A stretch of DNA of 64,000 nucleotides from Ralstonia pickettii (GTDB lineage: Bacteria; Pseudomonadota; Gammaproteobacteria; Burkholderiales; Burkholderiaceae). Both the position numbers and the translations under genes were made by a program. The stretch covers positions 558,001 to 622,000 of the forward strand of contig NZ_CP066772.2 of the NCBI RefSeq assembly GCF_016466415.2, in the 5' to 3' direction. This document shows positions 25,248 to 34,795 of this stretch, one piece after another (the stretch's first letter is position 1; each line of letters opens with the position of its first letter). Below the pieces are notes generated by a model. That model saw only the letters and a program-made list of their open reading frames with translations, was not told where the DNA came from and did no database searches.

Positions 25248-27277
25248 CCACTGCCACCATCGGCACCGAAGCGGCCGCCTTTGGCTCGGCCCGTGCGCTG
25301 ACCCACCGCGAGCACGGCTGGCTGATCGCCCAGCTTGCCGTCGTGCTCGCGCCGCTGCTGCGTGCCCTGCCGCTGCTGACGTGCGCCGTGTTCGGTGTTC
25401 TGCTGCTCTGGCGCGCGCTGTTGTGGGTACGGCGCGCGCCGTTGCCTGGCAAATGGGTGTTGGGGCTGACGGGCGTCGCCACGCTTGTCGTGACGCTGGC
25501 ACTCGCCATGCGCACCGGCGGAAACATCGGGCGGGACTTGTCGGTGGCGCTGCTGGGCGCGTTTCTCGTGCTCAAGCTGATGGAATCGCACACGGTGCGC
25601 AACGGCGTGCTGGTTACGCAGTTGTGCTGTTTCATGCTGCTCTCGCAGGTGCTGTTCGACCAGCCGCCGTGGCTGGCCGCCACCATGCTGGCAACCGTGG
25701 CGCTGCTGTTGCGCAACTGGCTGTTGCTGCTGCATCCGCAGGCGCGTGCGCGCGTGTCGCCGGCCCGCGTGCTGGCGCGTTTGGTACTCATGGGTCTGCC
25801 GTGCGCGGCCTTGCTGTTCCTGCTGTTTCCCCGGCTGGATCATCCGCTGTGGCGCCTGCCGCAAACTGCCGACACCGCCGTCAGCGGACTGTCGGACCGC
25901 ATGGCGCCCGGCTCCGTGGGCCAGTTGATCCTCTCAGATGAGCTTGCCTTCCGCGTCGATTTTGCCGGCGTGCCGCCACCGCTCGATACGCTCTACTGGC
26001 GCGGCATGGTGCTGTGGCGTTTCGATGGCCAGACGTGGACGGCCGCGTCGATGCGGCAACGTCCCGCAGCTGAAAGCGTACCCAATTCTGCGGACGCAAC
26101 TGGCGGCGCGCCCGGCGTGTTCGACTACAAGATCACGCTGGAACCGACGCGCCAGCGCTGGCTGTTTGCGCTCGATCGCGGCCAGTCGATCGAGGCGCGC
26201 GACGGCACCGGGCGCAGCATCGACGGGGAGTTCATCAGCACGCAACCGGTCGACCAGCGTGTGCGGTATCACGCGCGCTCGCGGCTGCCGGAGCGCAATC
26301 GCGCCGACGACGCCCGCCCGCTCGACCCCCTCACGCAGCAGATGGCGCTGGCGTTGCCGCCGGGTAACGGCCAAGCGCGCGCGCTGGCAGCGCAATGGGC
26401 TGAGCTGCCACCTGCCGATCGCGTATCGGCCGCACTCAAGCTGTTTGGCAGCGCACCGTTTGCCTACACGCTTGAGCCCGAACCGCTGCAGGATCAGCAG
26501 ATCGACGATTTCCTCTTCCGCACGCACCGCGGTTTCTGCGAGCACTACGCGGGCAGCTTCGTGTTCCTGATGCGTGCCGCGGGCGTGCCCGCGCGTGTGG
26601 TGGTGGGCTACCTCGGCGGCGAGGTGAACGCCGTCAGCGGCGACATCATCGTGCGCCAGTCCGATGCACATGCCTGGGCTGAGGTGTGGCTCGACGGGGG
26701 CGGCTGGGTGCGCGTGGACCCCACCGCCGCCGTCGCGCCGCAACGCGTCGAACGTGGCCTGGCCGCCGCCGTGCCCGCGAGCGAATTCCGCTCGCGCCGC
26801 GCAGAAGAGCCTGGTTGGCTGCGCAGCGTGCGCTGGGGGCTGGATGGCCTGATCAGCGGCTGGAACAGCTGGGTGCTCGGCTACGACCGCAACCGCCAGG
26901 CGCGCCTGTTCGCGTGGTTGGGGCTCGATGCGGCGGACCCGCGCGCGGTGCTATGGGGCGTGTCGGGTTTGTTCCTGCTCGCTGCGCTGCCGCTCCTCTG
27001 GCAGCAGCGCAAGCCCAAGCCTGATCCCGTGCAGGCCCAGTGGCAGCGGTTGTGTGAGCGGCTGGCGCGACATGGTTGCGCGCGCGGCGCTGCCGAAGGC
27101 CCGATAGCCTACGCCGAGCGCGCTGCCGCTCAGTTTCCGCAAGCGGCGCAGGCCTTGCGCAATGCCGCCGCCGGCTACGTCGCCTTGCGTTACGGGCGCG
27201 ACGACGGCGATGCGCAGGTGCGTGCCCAGCGGTTCACGCAATGGCGCGAAGCCGTGGCGCAAGTCCGGCTCGGCTGA
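25244..27277 (+). CDS. DUF3488/transglutaminase membrane protein (TgpA-like)
   Basis: A 677-residue protein resembling Pseudomonas TgpA. The N-terminal half has several membrane helices (DUF3488, about 20-185), ending near GLPCAALLFLLFPRLDHPLW. A transglutaminase-like domain follows at about 400-510. The catalytic Cys is in THRGFCEHYAGSFVFLMRAAGVPARVVVGYLGG, His in QSDAHAWAEVW, and Asp in VRVDPTAAVAPQR, so the triad is complete. A further membrane helix (AVLWGVSGLFLLAALPLLW) and a DUF4129-like C-terminus end the chain. It closes the MoxR operon. TgpA is essential in P. aeruginosa; its substrate is not settled. Confidence 0.9.
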   Translation: MTTATIGTEAAAFGSARALTHREHGWLIAQLAVVLAPLLRALPLLTCAVFGVLLLWRALLWVRRAPLPGKWVLGLTGVATLVVTLALAMRTGGNIGRDLSVALLGAFLVLKLMESHTVRNGVLVTQLCCFMLLSQVLFDQPPWLAATMLATVALLLRNWLLLLHPQARARVSPARVLARLVLMGLPCAALLFLLFPRLDHPLWRLPQTADTAVSGLSDRMAPGSVGQLILSDELAFRVDFAGVPPPLDTLYWRGMVLWRFDGQTWTAASMRQRPAAESVPNSADATGGAPGVFDYKITLEPTRQRWLFALDRGQSIEARDGTGRSIDGEFISTQPVDQRVRYHARSRLPERNRADDARPLDPLTQQMALALPPGNGQARALAAQWAELPPADRVSAALKLFGSAPFAYTLEPEPLQDQQIDDFLFRTHRGFCEHYAGSFVFLMRAAGVPARVVVGYLGGEVNAVSGDIIVRQSDAHAWAEVWLDGGGWVRVDPTAAVAPQRVERGLAAAVPASEFRSRRAEEPGWLRSVRWGLDGLISGWNSWVLGYDRNRQARLFAWLGLDAADPRAVLWGVSGLFLLAALPLLWQQRKPKPDPVQAQWQRLCERLARHGCARGAAEGPIAYAERAAAQFPQAAQALRNAAAGYVALRYGRDDGDAQVRAQRFTQWREAVAQVRLG

Positions 27278-27888
27278 CGCGGCGCAGCGGTTGATCGGCT
27301 TAAACATCGCGCCCCAAAAAGCGGGCGCCCACGCGGTTGATCGAGCGCTCCGGTCATTCACTTGTGATGCTGCGTGATCGGCATTGCGCAGAGCATCGCG
27401 CTGGCGATTCGCGCCAGCCTGCGCCGCGCGAGCGTGATGGCGCGTCATCACGATCACTTCATCGACGCAGCACCGGTGCGCGGCATCGTTATCGAACGCC
27501 ATCACCTTGATGCGAGCGTGCCGCAACGCGCCCCAGGGCTTTCAATGCCGTGCCCCCGTTTTTACGAATGGCTTCGAGATAACACCGGACCGTGGATTTA
27601 ACTCATTTTGGGTAATTTAGAGCAACGCCTTCAAACATAATCGTCCGAGTGCGTCAGCGCGCGAAGCTTTGCGCCATGCTGGCACCGCGTCGGGCGGGGA
27701 TCTTCTCACGCAGAGTGTCGTCATGACGAGGGTTTTAGGCGTTTGACAATGTTTGCAATTGACGCCGCATTGGTTAATAGACTTAATTTGATCGTGCCAT
27801 CCAGTTAATCTGGAGGTGCACCGATAAAACACCGAGTAGGGCGGGGCTGCGCGCATTATCAAGCGCATATTTGAAACGGGAGGCAGAC
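27278..27888. other. Long gap upstream of the glycine-rich lipoprotein gene
   Basis: This 611-bp stretch holds no convincing gene. The short open frames in 27374-27601 and on the opposite strand have no family resemblance or ribosome site. The last 280 bp are AT-richer than the surroundings and probably contain the lipoprotein promoter. No transposon end, RNA gene or terminator was recognised. Confidence 0.5.
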
Positions 27889-28974
27889 ATGAAGACATTG
27901 CAACGAGGGACCCTGGTTTCGGCGGCCTTGGCCGGCCTGCTTGTACTGGGCGGTTGCGCCAGTTCGGGCTCGGGCGATATGAGCGGCACTACTGGGAGCG
28001 GCGGAAGTTCGGCCAACAATGGCGGTGGCTCCGGTTCCAACGGTTCGGGTGGCACGACGACTACCGCGTCCACCACGCCCACCGGGGACGTGGCGAACAA
28101 GGGCGGCGGCGTGCTGACGGCGACGGGCGGTGCCGTCAGCGGGCTCGGTTCGACCATCGGCGGCAGCAATCTGCCCGGGGCGTCGGGGTTGGGCAACGTG
28201 GTCGACAACGTAGGCAAAACGGTGTCGGCGCTGGGCACCGGCGTGCAGTCGGGCCTGGGCAGCATCGGTACCAACCCGAACCCGATCGGCACCACGGCAT
28301 CGAGCACCGGCAACGTGGTGACGCAAGCGGGTAACACCGTTGACGCCACGGGTGCCCTTGTCAGCAGTCTCGGTTCAGGGCCGCTGCAGCCGCTTTCGCC
28401 GGTGACATCACCGGTGGGCGGGGCAGTCTCGCAGGTTGGGCAGGCGGTGGCCGGTGCGGGCGGCACGCTCGGCACGGGCTTGTCGACCGGGCCGGTGGAG
28501 CAAGTCACGCAGCAGCTCAGCTCGACCGTGGTGCCGCTCACCTCGCAGGTGACCACGGCTACGCAGACACTGGGTAACGCAACGGGCCTGGGCGCTCCGG
28601 CAACCAACCTGCTGCAGACGGTGGGCGGCGGCGTAGCGAATGTCGGCACGTCGCTGACGGCGACCAACGCCCCGGTCGTCTCCGGTTTGGGCGGTGTGGT
28701 GACCGCCACGGGCAACACGGTGGCCGCTTTGGGCGGGGTGACCTCCACGCCGGGCGGCGCAACGTCGGCCAACCCGCTGGCACCGATTACCGGCGCACTG
28801 GGCGGCGCCGCCGGGGGCGGCACGACGGCTGGGGGTGCGACTGCGCCTGTCGGCTCGCTTGTCACCACCGTCGGCACGTCGCTGACGTCCACCGGGGCGG
28901 CAACGCCGCTTGCGCCCGTCACGGGCGCTGTGGGTGGCGCACTGACCACAGTAGGCGGCGCGTTGCACCACTGA
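27889..28974 (+). CDS. Gly/Thr/Ser-rich repeat lipoprotein (collagen-like annotation group)
   Basis: A 361-residue secreted low-complexity protein. The signal peptide ends in a lipobox (LLVLGGCASSGSG), so it is probably lipid-anchored. A Gly/Ser/Asn/Thr linker at about 25-65 is followed by degenerate repeats. Each holds a hydrophobic/Gly heptad such as VGKTVSALGTGVQSGLGS or VGTSLTATNAPVVSGLGG, spaced by TSPVGG and PLAPITGALGG units. The repeats suggest amphipathic helices or a rod, not true collagen Gly-X-Y. Two C-terminal copies of PLAPxTGAxGGA and a His-His end are notable. GGGAGG precedes the start at 27889. Function unknown; similar proteins in this family of bacteria are annotated collagen-like. 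Confidence 0.75.
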   Translation: MKTLQRGTLVSAALAGLLVLGGCASSGSGDMSGTTGSGGSSANNGGGSGSNGSGGTTTTASTTPTGDVANKGGGVLTATGGAVSGLGSTIGGSNLPGASGLGNVVDNVGKTVSALGTGVQSGLGSIGTNPNPIGTTASSTGNVVTQAGNTVDATGALVSSLGSGPLQPLSPVTSPVGGAVSQVGQAVAGAGGTLGTGLSTGPVEQVTQQLSSTVVPLTSQVTTATQTLGNATGLGAPATNLLQTVGGGVANVGTSLTATNAPVVSGLGGVVTATGNTVAALGGVTSTPGGATSANPLAPITGALGGAAGGGTTAGGATAPVGSLVTTVGTSLTSTGAATPLAPVTGAVGGALTTVGGALHH

Positions 28975-29019
28975 GCGGATGCAACATGGCGGGCCGGCCT
29001 GTGCGCTTGGCCCGTCATC

Positions 29020-29049
29020 GAGCCGTTTCCGCCGCGTGCGGAACGGCTC
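29020..29049 (+). terminator. Hairpin downstream of the lipoprotein gene
   Basis: GAGCCGTTTCCGC and GCGGAACGGCTC form a long imperfect inverted repeat (one bulged base) 46 bp past the lipoprotein stop codon. There is no T tract, so it is either a weak terminator or an mRNA-stabilising hairpin. Confidence 0.4.
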
Positions 29050-29136
29050 GTACGCATGTTCGTATGACGCGGCCCGCTGCTTTCGGCATACAGTACGTCT
29101 GACCGCGCGCTCTCCGCGCGTATCAGGAGACTTTCA

Positions 29137-29445
29137 ATGATCCAGTACGCATTGTTCGCCCGACTCATTGCCAAACCGGGCAAGGAACAGGCAGTGGCCG
29201 ATTTTCTTTCGGCCGGCCTGCAAATGGCCAACCAGGAAACCACCACCCCGATCTGGTTTGCGCTGCGCCTTGCGCCCAACGTATTCGGCATCTTCGATGC
29301 CTTCGCCAGTGAGGAAGACCGCCAAGCGCATCTGGACGGCCCGATCGCCAAGGCGCTCATGGCCAACGCGGCCGAGCTGCTGGCCTCACCGCCCGAGATT
29401 GCGTCGATCGAGGTGCTCGGCCTGAAGAACACCGGCGCAACCTGA
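29137..29445 (+). CDS. ABM-fold monooxygenase-like small protein
   Basis: A 102-residue protein with the antibiotic-biosynthesis-monooxygenase fold. It opens MIQYALFARLIAKPGKEQAVADFL and continues with WFALRLAPNVFGIFDAFASEEDRQAHLDGP and a closing strand IASIEVLGLK. Such proteins form ferredoxin-like dimers; some degrade quinones or haem, many have no assigned role. AGGAG lies 8 nt before the ATG. A strong terminator follows at once, so the gene is probably monocistronic. Confidence 0.82.
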   Translation: MIQYALFARLIAKPGKEQAVADFLSAGLQMANQETTTPIWFALRLAPNVFGIFDAFASEEDRQAHLDGPIAKALMANAAELLASPPEIASIEVLGLKNTGAT

Positions 29446-29463
29446 GTTCCGAGAGAAAAAAGA

Positions 29464-29504
29464 AACCGCCGCATCCAGCCGTCAGCCGGATGCGGCGGTT
29501 TTGC
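29464..29504 (+). terminator. Strong terminator between the ABM gene and prpF
   Basis: AACCGCCGCATCC and GGATGCGGCGGTT form a perfect 13-bp stem with an 11-nt loop, followed by TTGCTTTG on the plus strand. On the minus strand the stem is followed by TTTCTTTTTT, so it can also serve the convergent prpF gene. Confidence 0.85.
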
Positions 29505-29524
29505 TTTGCATGCGTGGTCAGCCT

Positions 29525-30709
29525 TCAGCCCGGCACGCGCACCCAGCCTTCCATCAACACGCGCGCGCTGCGGCTCATGATGGCCTTGGTGACGGTCCAT
29601 TCGCCGTCAACGAGCTTGGCCTCCGCGCCCACACGCAGCGTGCCCGACGGATGCCCGAAGCGCACCGCGCCACGTTCTCCGCCGCCTGCCGCCAGGTTGA
29701 CGAGCGTGCCAGGAATGGCCGCCGCCGTGCCGATGGCGACCGCTGCCGTGCCCATCATTGCGTGGTGCAGCTTGCCCATCGACAACGCACGCACCAGCAA
29801 GTCCACATCGCTTGCGCCGACTTTCTTGCCGCTCGATGCCACGTAGTCCTTCGGCGGCGCGACGAACGCCACCTTGGGCGTGTGCTGGCGCGTGGCGGCT
29901 TCTTCAATGCTCTTGATCAGCCCCATGCGCACGGCGCCGTGCGCGCGAATGGTCTCGAACATCGCCAGCGCCTTCGCATCGCCGTTGATGGCGTCCTGCA
30001 GCTCGGTGCCGGTGTAGCCGATGGCCTCTGCGTTGATGAAGATCGTCGGGATGCCCGCGTTGATCATCGTCGCCTTGAGCGTGCCCACGCCGGGCACCTC
30101 CAGGTCGTCGACGAGGTTGCCGGTGGGGAACATCGCGCCGCCCCCGTCACCGTCCTCCTCGGCAGCCGGGTCGAGGAATTCGAGCTGCACTTCCGCCGCT
30201 GGGAAGGTCACGCCATCCAGTTCAAAGTCGCCCGTCTCCTGCACCGCGCCGTTGGTGATGGGCACGTGCGCAATGATGGTCTTGCCGATGTTGGCCTGCC
30301 AGATGCGGATGATGGCGACACCGTTTTGCGGTATCCGGCTGGCATCGATTAGCCCATTGCTGATGGCGAACGGCCCGACCGCTGCGGAGAGGTTGCCGCA
30401 GTTGCCCGACCAGTCGACAAACGGCTTGTCGATGGAGACCTGACCGAACAGGTAGTCCACGTCATGGTCGGGGCGCGTGCTCTTGCTGAGGATGACCGTC
30501 TTGCTGGTGCTCGACGTGGCGCCGCCCATGCCGTCGATCTGCTTGCCGTACGGGTCGGGGCTGCCAATCACGCGCATGAGCAAGGCGTCACGAGCAGCGC
30601 CGGGCTGCTGCGCTGCCGGCGGCAGGTCCTGCAGACGGAAGAAGACGCCCTTGCTGGTGCCGCCACGCATGTAGGTCGCGGGAATCTTCACCTGTGCGGG
30701 GTGGCTCAT
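29525..30709 (-). CDS. prpF: PrpF, 2-methylaconitate isomerase partner of AcnD
   Basis: A 394-residue PrpF protein of the DAPF-like fold. In the AcnD route of the 2-methylcitrate cycle it isomerises trans-2-methylaconitate to the cis form. Recognisable segments are IPATYMRGGTSKGVFFRLQDLP, IDGMGGATSSTSKTVILSKS, WSGNCGNLSAAVGPFAI and GKLHHAMMGTAAVAIGTAAAIPGT. The Cys in GNCGN and the Lys in TSKG are the usual active-site region. The start overlaps the acnD stop by 4 bp, and the convergent terminator downstream closes the operon. Confidence 0.95.
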   Translation of the reverse strand: MSHPAQVKIPATYMRGGTSKGVFFRLQDLPPAAQQPGAARDALLMRVIGSPDPYGKQIDGMGGATSSTSKTVILSKSTRPDHDVDYLFGQVSIDKPFVDWSGNCGNLSAAVGPFAISNGLIDASRIPQNGVAIIRIWQANIGKTIIAHVPITNGAVQETGDFELDGVTFPAAEVQLEFLDPAAEEDGDGGGAMFPTGNLVDDLEVPGVGTLKATMINAGIPTIFINAEAIGYTGTELQDAINGDAKALAMFETIRAHGAVRMGLIKSIEEAATRQHTPKVAFVAPPKDYVASSGKKVGASDVDLLVRALSMGKLHHAMMGTAAVAIGTAAAIPGTLVNLAAGGGERGAVRFGHPSGTLRVGAEAKLVDGEWTVTKAIMSRSARVLMEGWVRVPG

Positions 30710-33303
30710 GCGGCCTCCTTGTTCGATTCCAGGAAGTCCTGCGCAAATCGCTGCAGCACACCGCCGGCTTCGTAGATCGAGACTTCCTCATCGCTGTCCA
30801 GGCGGCACGTGACGGGCACTTCCACGCGTTCGCCGTTCTTGCGGTGGATGACGAGCGTGAGGTCGGTGCGCGGTTTGCGCTCGCCGATCACGTCAAAGGT
30901 TTCGGTGCCGTCAATGCCGAGCGTCAGGCGCGTGGTGCCGGGCTTGAACTCCAGCGGCAACACGCCCATGCCGATCAGGTTCGTGCGGTGGATGCGCTCG
31001 AAGCCTTCGGCCACGATGGCCTCCACGCCGGCCAGTCGCACGCCCTTGGCGGCCCAGTCGCGCGAGCTGCCCTGGCCGTAGTCGGCGCCCGCAATCACGA
31101 TCAGCGGCTGCTTGCGGTCCATGTAGGTCTCGATGGCTTCCCACATGCGCGTGACCTTGCCTTCGGGCTCGATGCGCGTGAGCGACCCCTTCTTCACCGC
31201 GCCATCGACCACGGCCATCTCGTTGATGAGCGTCGGGTTGGCAAACGTCGCACGCTGCGCGGTCAGGTGATCGCCGCGGTGCGTAGCGTACGAGTTGAAG
31301 TCTTCTTCCGGCAGGCCCATCTTGGCGAGGTATTCACCGGCGGCGCTGCTGGCCAGAATGGCGTTGGACGGCGAGAGGTGATCGGTCGTGATGTTGTCGC
31401 CAAGCACCGCCAGCGGGCGCAAGCCCTTGAGCGTGCGCTCACCGGCCAGCGCGCCCTCCCAGTATGGCGGGCGGCGGATGTAGGTGCTCTGCGGGCGCCA
31501 GTCGTACAGCGGGCTCACGTTGGCAACGGATGCGCTGCGCTGCTCGAACATCGGGATGTACACCTTGCGGAACTGCTCCGGCTTGACCGAGGCGCGCACG
31601 ATGGCGTCGATCTCTTCGTCGGTCGGCCACAGGTCCTTCAGCAGGATCGGCTTGCCGTTGGCATCGGTGCCGAAGCTGTCGCGCTCGATGTCAAAACGCA
31701 CGGTGCCGGCAATCGCGTAGGCCACCACCAGCGGCGGCGAGGCGAGGAACGCCTGCTTGGCATACGGGTGGATGCGGCCGTCGAAGTTGCGGTTGCCCGA
31801 TAGCACGGCCGTAGCGTACAGGTCGCGGTCGATGATCTCTTGCTGGATCTTCGGGTCCAGCGCGCCGCTCATGCCGTTGCAGGTGGTGCAGGCAAACGCG
31901 ACGATGCCAAAGCCCAGCTTTTCCAGTTCGTGCTTCAGGCCGGCCTCTTCCAGATACAGCTCAACGGCCTTGGAGCCCGGCGCTAGCGAACTCTTCACCC
32001 ACGGCTTGCGGGTCAGGCCCAGGCGATTGGCATTGCGCGCCAGCAGCGCCGCGGCAATCACGTTGCGCGGGTTGCTGGTGTTGGTGCAGCTCGTGATGGC
32101 GGCGATGATGACCGCGCCATCGGGCATCAGGCCCGGTGTCTCTTCCCACTTGCCGGCGATGCCCTTGGCGGCCAGGTCGGTCGTTGCCACACGCGCGTGC
32201 GGGTTGGACGGGCCGGCCATGTTGCGCACTACGCTCGACAGATCGAAGCGCAGCACGCGTTCGTATTCGGCGTTCTTGAGCGTGTCGGACCACAGGCCCG
32301 CGGTCTTGGCATACGTCTCCACCAGCTTGACCTGTTCGTCGGTGCGGCCCGTGAGGCGCAGGTAGTCGAGCGTGTTGTCGTCAATCGAGAACATTGCCGC
32401 GGTGGCGCCGTACTCGGGGGCCATGTTGGAAATGGTGGCGCGGTCGCCCAGCGTCAGCTTGGAAGCGCCTTCGCCGTAAAACTCGAGGTAGGCGCCCACC
32501 ACCTTCTGCTTGCGCAGGAATTCGGTCAGCGCCAGCACGATGTCGGTGGCGGTGATGCCGGGTTGGCGCTGGCCGGTCAGCTCCACGCCCACGATGTCCG
32601 GCAGGCGCATCCACGAGGCGCGGCCGAGCATCACGTTTTCGGCTTCCAGGCCACCCACGCCGATGGCGATCACACCGAGTGCGTCGACGTGGGGCGTGTG
32701 GCTGTCGGTGCCGACGCAGGTGTCGGGGTAAGCCACGCCGTCGTGTGCCTGGATGACGGGCGACATCTTCTCCAGGTTGATCTGGTGCATGATGCCGTTG
32801 CCCGCCGGGATCACGTCGACGTTCTTGAACGCGAGCTTGGTCCAGTCGATGAAGTGGAAGCGGTCTTCGTTGCGGCGGTCTTCAATGGCGCGGTTCTTGG
32901 CGAAGGCGTCGGGGTCGAAGCCACCGCATTCCACGGCCAGCGAGTGGTCGACGATCAACTGCACCGGCACCACCGGGTTGACCTTGGCGGGGTCGCCGCC
33001 CTGGTCTGCAATGGCGTCGCGCAGGCCGGCGAGGTCGACCAGCGCGGTCTGGCCCAGGATGTCGTGGCAGACCACGCGTGCCGGGAACCAGGGGAAATCC
33101 AGATCGCGCTTGCGTTCGATGAGTTGCTTGAGCGAGTCGGTGAGGGTGGCTGGGTCGCAGCGGCGGACCAGATTCTCGGCGAGGACGCGGGAGGTGTAGG
33201 GGAGCTTGTCGTAGGCGCCCGGTTGGATGGCTTCGACGGCTTCTCTGGCGTCAAAGTAGTCGAGTGACGTGCCGGGGAGGGGTTTGCGGTGTGCTGTGTT
33301 CAT
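30706..33303 (-). CDS. acnD: AcnD, Fe-S-dependent 2-methylcitrate dehydratase
   Basis: An 865-residue aconitase-family dehydratase that converts 2-methylcitrate to 2-methylaconitate. The 4Fe-4S cysteines are in AAITSCTNTSNPRNV and FACTTCNGMSG. Other markers are DSHTPHVDALGVIAIGVGGLEAENVMLG, KVVGAYLEFYGEGASKLTLGDRATISNMAPEYGA (catalytic loop split across two phrases) and GSSRDWAAKG in the swivel domain. Length and the neighbouring prpF identify AcnD rather than housekeeping AcnA. It lies 276 bp from prpC on the same strand; the gap holds a repeat element, so operon read-through is possible but not certain. Confidence 0.95.
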   Translation of the reverse strand: MNTAHRKPLPGTSLDYFDAREAVEAIQPGAYDKLPYTSRVLAENLVRRCDPATLTDSLKQLIERKRDLDFPWFPARVVCHDILGQTALVDLAGLRDAIADQGGDPAKVNPVVPVQLIVDHSLAVECGGFDPDAFAKNRAIEDRRNEDRFHFIDWTKLAFKNVDVIPAGNGIMHQINLEKMSPVIQAHDGVAYPDTCVGTDSHTPHVDALGVIAIGVGGLEAENVMLGRASWMRLPDIVGVELTGQRQPGITATDIVLALTEFLRKQKVVGAYLEFYGEGASKLTLGDRATISNMAPEYGATAAMFSIDDNTLDYLRLTGRTDEQVKLVETYAKTAGLWSDTLKNAEYERVLRFDLSSVVRNMAGPSNPHARVATTDLAAKGIAGKWEETPGLMPDGAVIIAAITSCTNTSNPRNVIAAALLARNANRLGLTRKPWVKSSLAPGSKAVELYLEEAGLKHELEKLGFGIVAFACTTCNGMSGALDPKIQQEIIDRDLYATAVLSGNRNFDGRIHPYAKQAFLASPPLVVAYAIAGTVRFDIERDSFGTDANGKPILLKDLWPTDEEIDAIVRASVKPEQFRKVYIPMFEQRSASVANVSPLYDWRPQSTYIRRPPYWEGALAGERTLKGLRPLAVLGDNITTDHLSPSNAILASSAAGEYLAKMGLPEEDFNSYATHRGDHLTAQRATFANPTLINEMAVVDGAVKKGSLTRIEPEGKVTRMWEAIETYMDRKQPLIVIAGADYGQGSSRDWAAKGVRLAGVEAIVAEGFERIHRTNLIGMGVLPLEFKPGTTRLTLGIDGTETFDVIGERKPRTDLTLVIHRKNGERVEVPVTCRLDSDEEVSIYEAGGVLQRFAQDFLESNKEAA

Positions 33304-33347
33304 GGTGTGGGTCCATCCCTTGTTTCTCCCCCTGCCGGGGGCGACTC

Positions 33348-33510
33348 ACTTTCTTTGTCTTGCCAAAGAAAGTAAGCAAAGAAAGGCGCGCCCGAGATGG
33401 CGACTTCCCCTTGAATTTCTGTAACCGTGCGGAGAAGGAGGCAAACTCGCTGCGCTCAAACAAGCCTCCTTCTTTTTTCCGCCCGCTTACAGAAATTCAA
33501 GGCGCCATCT
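33348..33510. repeat. Palindromic interspersed repeat between prpC and acnD
   Basis: The intergenic stretch 33304-33579 is dominated by inverted repeats. ACTTTCTTTG and CAAAGAAAGT (33348-33357, 33364-33373) form a perfect 10-bp hairpin. A nested structure follows: AGATGGCG (33395-33402) pairs with CGCCATCT (33503-33510), TTGAATTTCTGTAA (33411-33424) with TTACAGAAATTCAA (33487-33500), and GAAGGAGGC (33434-33442) with GCCTCCTTC (33464-33472). The design is that of a REP- or MITE-like element without coding capacity. From memory, such AAAGAAAGT hairpins are common between genes in this bacterial family. Confidence 0.75.
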
Positions 33511-33579
33511 AGGGCAGGAACGTCAACGGCCACACCGTCGGTGGGTTTGTTTTGACGCTCCTTTCTTCTTTCCTATTTC

Positions 33580-34749
33580 TTACGGGCGCTTGCCGATCGG
33601 TACGAACTTCAGGTCGTCGGGGCCGGTGTAGTTGGCGCTCGGGCGGATGATCTTGTTGTCGATGCGTTGCTCGATGATGTGCGCTGCCCAGCCGGACGTC
33701 CGCGCGATCACGAACAGCGGGGTGAACATCGCGGTCGGCACGCCCATCATGTGGTACGACACGGCGCTGAACCAGTCCAGGTTGGGGAACATCTTCTTGA
33801 TGTCCCACATCACGGTTTCCAGGCGCTCGGCAATGTCGAACATCTTGGTGTTGCTGGCTTCCTTCGACAGCTTGCGCGCCACTTCCTTGATGACCTTGTT
33901 GCGCGGGTCGGACACGGTGTACACCGGGTGGCCGAAGCCGATCACGACTTCCTTGGCTTCCACGCGGCGGCGGATGTCGGCTTCGGCCTCGTCCGGGGTG
34001 TCGTAGCGCTTCTGGATTTCGAAGGCGACTTCATTGGCGCCGCCGTGCTTCGGGCCGCGCAGCGCGCCGATCGCGCCGGTGATGGCCGAGTAGATGTCCG
34101 AGCCCGTGCCGGCAATCACGCGGCCGGTAAACGTCGATGCGTTGAACTCGTGCTCGGCGTACAGGTTGAGCGAGACGTGCATGGCATCGACCCACGACTG
34201 CGACGGTTCAACGCCGTGCAGCAGGTGCAGGAAGTGGCCGCCGATGGAATCGTCGTCGGTTTCGACTTCGATGCGCTTGCCGTTGTGGCTGTAGTGGTAC
34301 CAGTACAGCAGCATCGAGCCGAGCGATGCCATCAAGCGGTCGGCGATATCGCGCGCGCCGGGGGTGGCGTGGTCGTCCTTTTCGGGCAGCACGGTGCCCA
34401 GCACCGACACACCGGTGCGCATCACGTCCATCGGGTGGGCGGAGGCCGGCACCCATTCCAGGGCGGCCTTCACGTTGGCGGGCAGGCCGCGCAATGCCTT
34501 CAGCTTGGCCTTGTAGGCAGCCAGTTCCGCCTTGTTGGGCAGCTTGCCGTGCACTAGCAGGTGGGCGACTTCTTCAAACTCGCACGCCCCGGCCAGGTCG
34601 AGGATGTCGTAGCCGCGATAGTGCAGGTCATTGCCGGTGCGGCCAACGGTACACAGGGCGGTGTTGCCGGCCGTCACGCCCGACAGGGCCACGGACTTCT
34701 TCGGCTTGAAGGCGCCGGCGTTCGGCGTGCTGTTATCGGCTTCGCTCAT
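33580..34749 (-). CDS. prpC: PrpC, 2-methylcitrate synthase
   Basis: A 389-residue citrate-synthase-family enzyme that condenses propionyl-CoA with oxaloacetate. The start at 34749 ([20 protein letters not shown]) gives the family length. Signatures are [54 protein letters not shown] (active-site His region) and [23 protein letters not shown] with the catalytic Asp region altered as in methylcitrate synthases. Neighbour prpB is 46 bp upstream on the same strand. Operon placement next to prpB, acnD and prpF makes the 2-methylcitrate role secure. Confidence 0.95.
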   Translation of the reverse strand: MSEADNSTPNAGAFKPKKSVALSGVTAGNTALCTVGRTGNDLHYRGYDILDLAGACEFEEVAHLLVHGKLPNKAELAAYKAKLKALRGLPANVKAALEWVPASAHPMDVMRTGVSVLGTVLPEKDDHATPGARDIADRLMASLGSMLLYWYHYSHNGKRIEVETDDDSIGGHFLHLLHGVEPSQSWVDAMHVSLNLYAEHEFNASTFTGRVIAGTGSDIYSAITGAIGALRGPKHGGANEVAFEIQKRYDTPDEAEADIRRRVEAKEVVIGFGHPVYTVSDPRNKVIKEVARKLSKEASNTKMFDIAERLETVMWDIKKMFPNLDWFSAVSYHMMGVPTAMFTPLFVIARTSGWAAHIIEQRIDNKIIRPSANYTGPDDLKFVPIGKRP

Positions 34750-34795
34750 GGTGTGGTCTCCTTGGATGCGTTGAATTGGTTTGGATGCGGAGGCG

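Noticed and set aside
27783-29600. A 605-codon Pro/Val-rich minus-strand frame
   Set aside because: It is the antisense of the repeat lipoprotein, whose plus strand has a signal peptide, lipobox and ribosome site.
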